Source of the DNA: Xylanivirga thermophila
GTDB taxonomy: Bacteria > Bacillota > Clostridia > Caldicoprobacterales > Xylanivirgaceae
Reading direction: 5' to 3'
DNA: 64,000 bases
NCBI RefSeq assembly: GCF_004138105.1
Contig: NZ_RXHQ01000001.1
Coordinates: 1 to 64,000, forward strand
Each line of letters starts with the position of its first letter. The first letter of the stretch is position 1. Position numbers and translations under genes: made by a program. Shown piece after piece: positions 63,388 through 64,000 of the stretch. Below the pieces are notes generated by a model that worked only from the letters and a program-made list of their open reading frames with translations, was not told where the DNA came from and searched no databases.

Positions 63388-64000
63388 ATGGAACTAATAC
63401 CAATTGAGTGCAATGGTGAAATCCATGGTGATGGGAAATGCAATGGTGTATATTATTTCGGTGATGCGCTTAATATCCTGCCGAAATTATTAGACGAATA
63501 TAAAAATAAAATTGATCTTATATATATGGATCCTCCCTTTGTTACGGGGAAAAATTTCAGGTTTGTGCAGCGTATAGGTGAAGAAGGGTGGAGTGGTAAT
63601 AAGGCATATATGATCTCACATACTGCTTATGAGGATATGGATTTTAAAAGCAGAAATTTATTTTTAGAGATGATGCGTAGTGTGATTTCCTATTCATATG
63701 AGCTGCTATCCCCCTCTGGTAGCCTTTATTTGCATATAGATTATCGCACTAGCGCTTATATGCGGGTTATGCTGGATGAGATATTTGGAGAGGATCGCTT
63801 CTTGAATGAAATAATATGGCATTATAAAAGTGGGGGCAGGGCCAAAAATCATTTTAGTAGAAAACACGATACTATATTGTTTTATTCTAAAACGCCGAAC
63901 TACTATTTTGATATAAAGGCAGTAGGAATTCCCAGGGGTAAGGATAGACGTAATCATATGAAACAAGGGGTAGATGAGAATGGTAAGACGTTTTGGTCCA
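63388..64000 (+). CDS. Site-specific DNA methyltransferase (N6-adenine/N4-cytosine), N-terminal part
   Basis: The reading frame from ATG 63388 stays open to the window end (204 codons). Early landmarks are VYYFGDALNILPKLL (about 21-35) and catalytic motif IV LIYMDPPFVTGKNF (about 44-57), followed by LLSPSGSLYLHIDYR and FGEDRFLNEIIWHYKSGG. This order, with motif IV at the N-terminus, fits beta-class modification enzymes such as type III Mod or stand-alone adenine methylases. GGAGGG (63372-63377) lies 10 nt upstream. Whether a restriction gene follows cannot be seen. Confidence 0.85.
   Translation, partial: MELIPIECNGEIHGDGKCNGVYYFGDALNILPKLLDEYKNKIDLIYMDPPFVTGKNFRFVQRIGEEGWSGNKAYMISHTAYEDMDFKSRNLFLEMMRSVISYSYELLSPSGSLYLHIDYRTSAYMRVMLDEIFGEDRFLNEIIWHYKSGGRAKNHFSRKHDTILFYSKTPNYYFDIKAVGIPRGKDRRNHMKQGVDENGKTFWS

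Overview
The window looks like chromosomal DNA of a low-G+C anaerobic Firmicute of the class Clostridia. The evidence is AT-rich sequence with heavy ATA (Ile) codon use, strong AGGAGG-type ribosome binding sites with many TTG and GTG starts, a cggR-gap-pgk-tpiA-gpmI-eno glycolytic operon, a complete Rnf complex, a raiA-type structured RNA and a GAAAC-ending CRISPR repeat. I cannot name the genus. Almost everything is housekeeping or central metabolism. I see no prophage, integrase or insertion sequence.

Layout. 1-260 (minus): start of a probable hpf/raiA gene behind a raiA-like RNA. 418-8204: VanW-domain protein, mannose-6-P isomerase, RsmF-type rRNA methylase, an Lrp regulator/aminotransferase/rhomboid run, and a ferredoxin-tailed DUF362 protein. 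8262-12311: galT divergent from galE-galK, with a 20-bp palindrome inside the galT promoter. 12413-16864: two tandem hsp20 genes, a lytic transglycosylase, an ABC-2 exporter. 17028-30682: second DUF362 gene, ldh, trmL, then cggR with its own promoter and operator, gap-pgk-tpiA-gpmI-eno, secG, rnr and gdhA. 30768-34507: M55 peptidase, a three-repeat CRISPR array without cas genes, a small membrane protein, GTP-type PEP carboxykinase. 35036-42664: six-hairpin glycosidase-like protein, fba, an Ldh2-type dehydrogenase, a peroxiredoxin, a TSCPD protein, a sigma factor with a LexA-like box far upstream, a secreted CAP protein. 42899-50035: polA-coaE-SLT-solute-binding protein, tRNA-Leu(GAG), a divergent cis-prenyltransferase, two half-size TauE/SafE proteins. 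50185-55094: rnfCDGEAB. 55368-63271: an LplABC-type sugar-uptake cluster with a membrane AraC regulator and a PHP-type hydrolase. 63388-end: start of a DNA methyltransferase.

How it fits together. Galactose (Leloir) and mannose-6-P enter a CggR-controlled lower glycolysis. Ldh disposes of reductant. GTP-PEPCK, glutamate dehydrogenase and Rnf link carbon, nitrogen and ferredoxin energetics.

The strongest unexplained signal is the octamer GGCGGGAG. I counted 27 copies by eye over both strands, in all reading frames, where base composition predicts fewer than one. It looks like a genome-wide recombination or segregation signal such as Chi. Other points are stacked regulatory dyads, very long perfect hairpins that swallow stop codons, and several genes whose true start lies downstream of the longest reading frame because that longer frame covers the promoter or the ribosome binding site.
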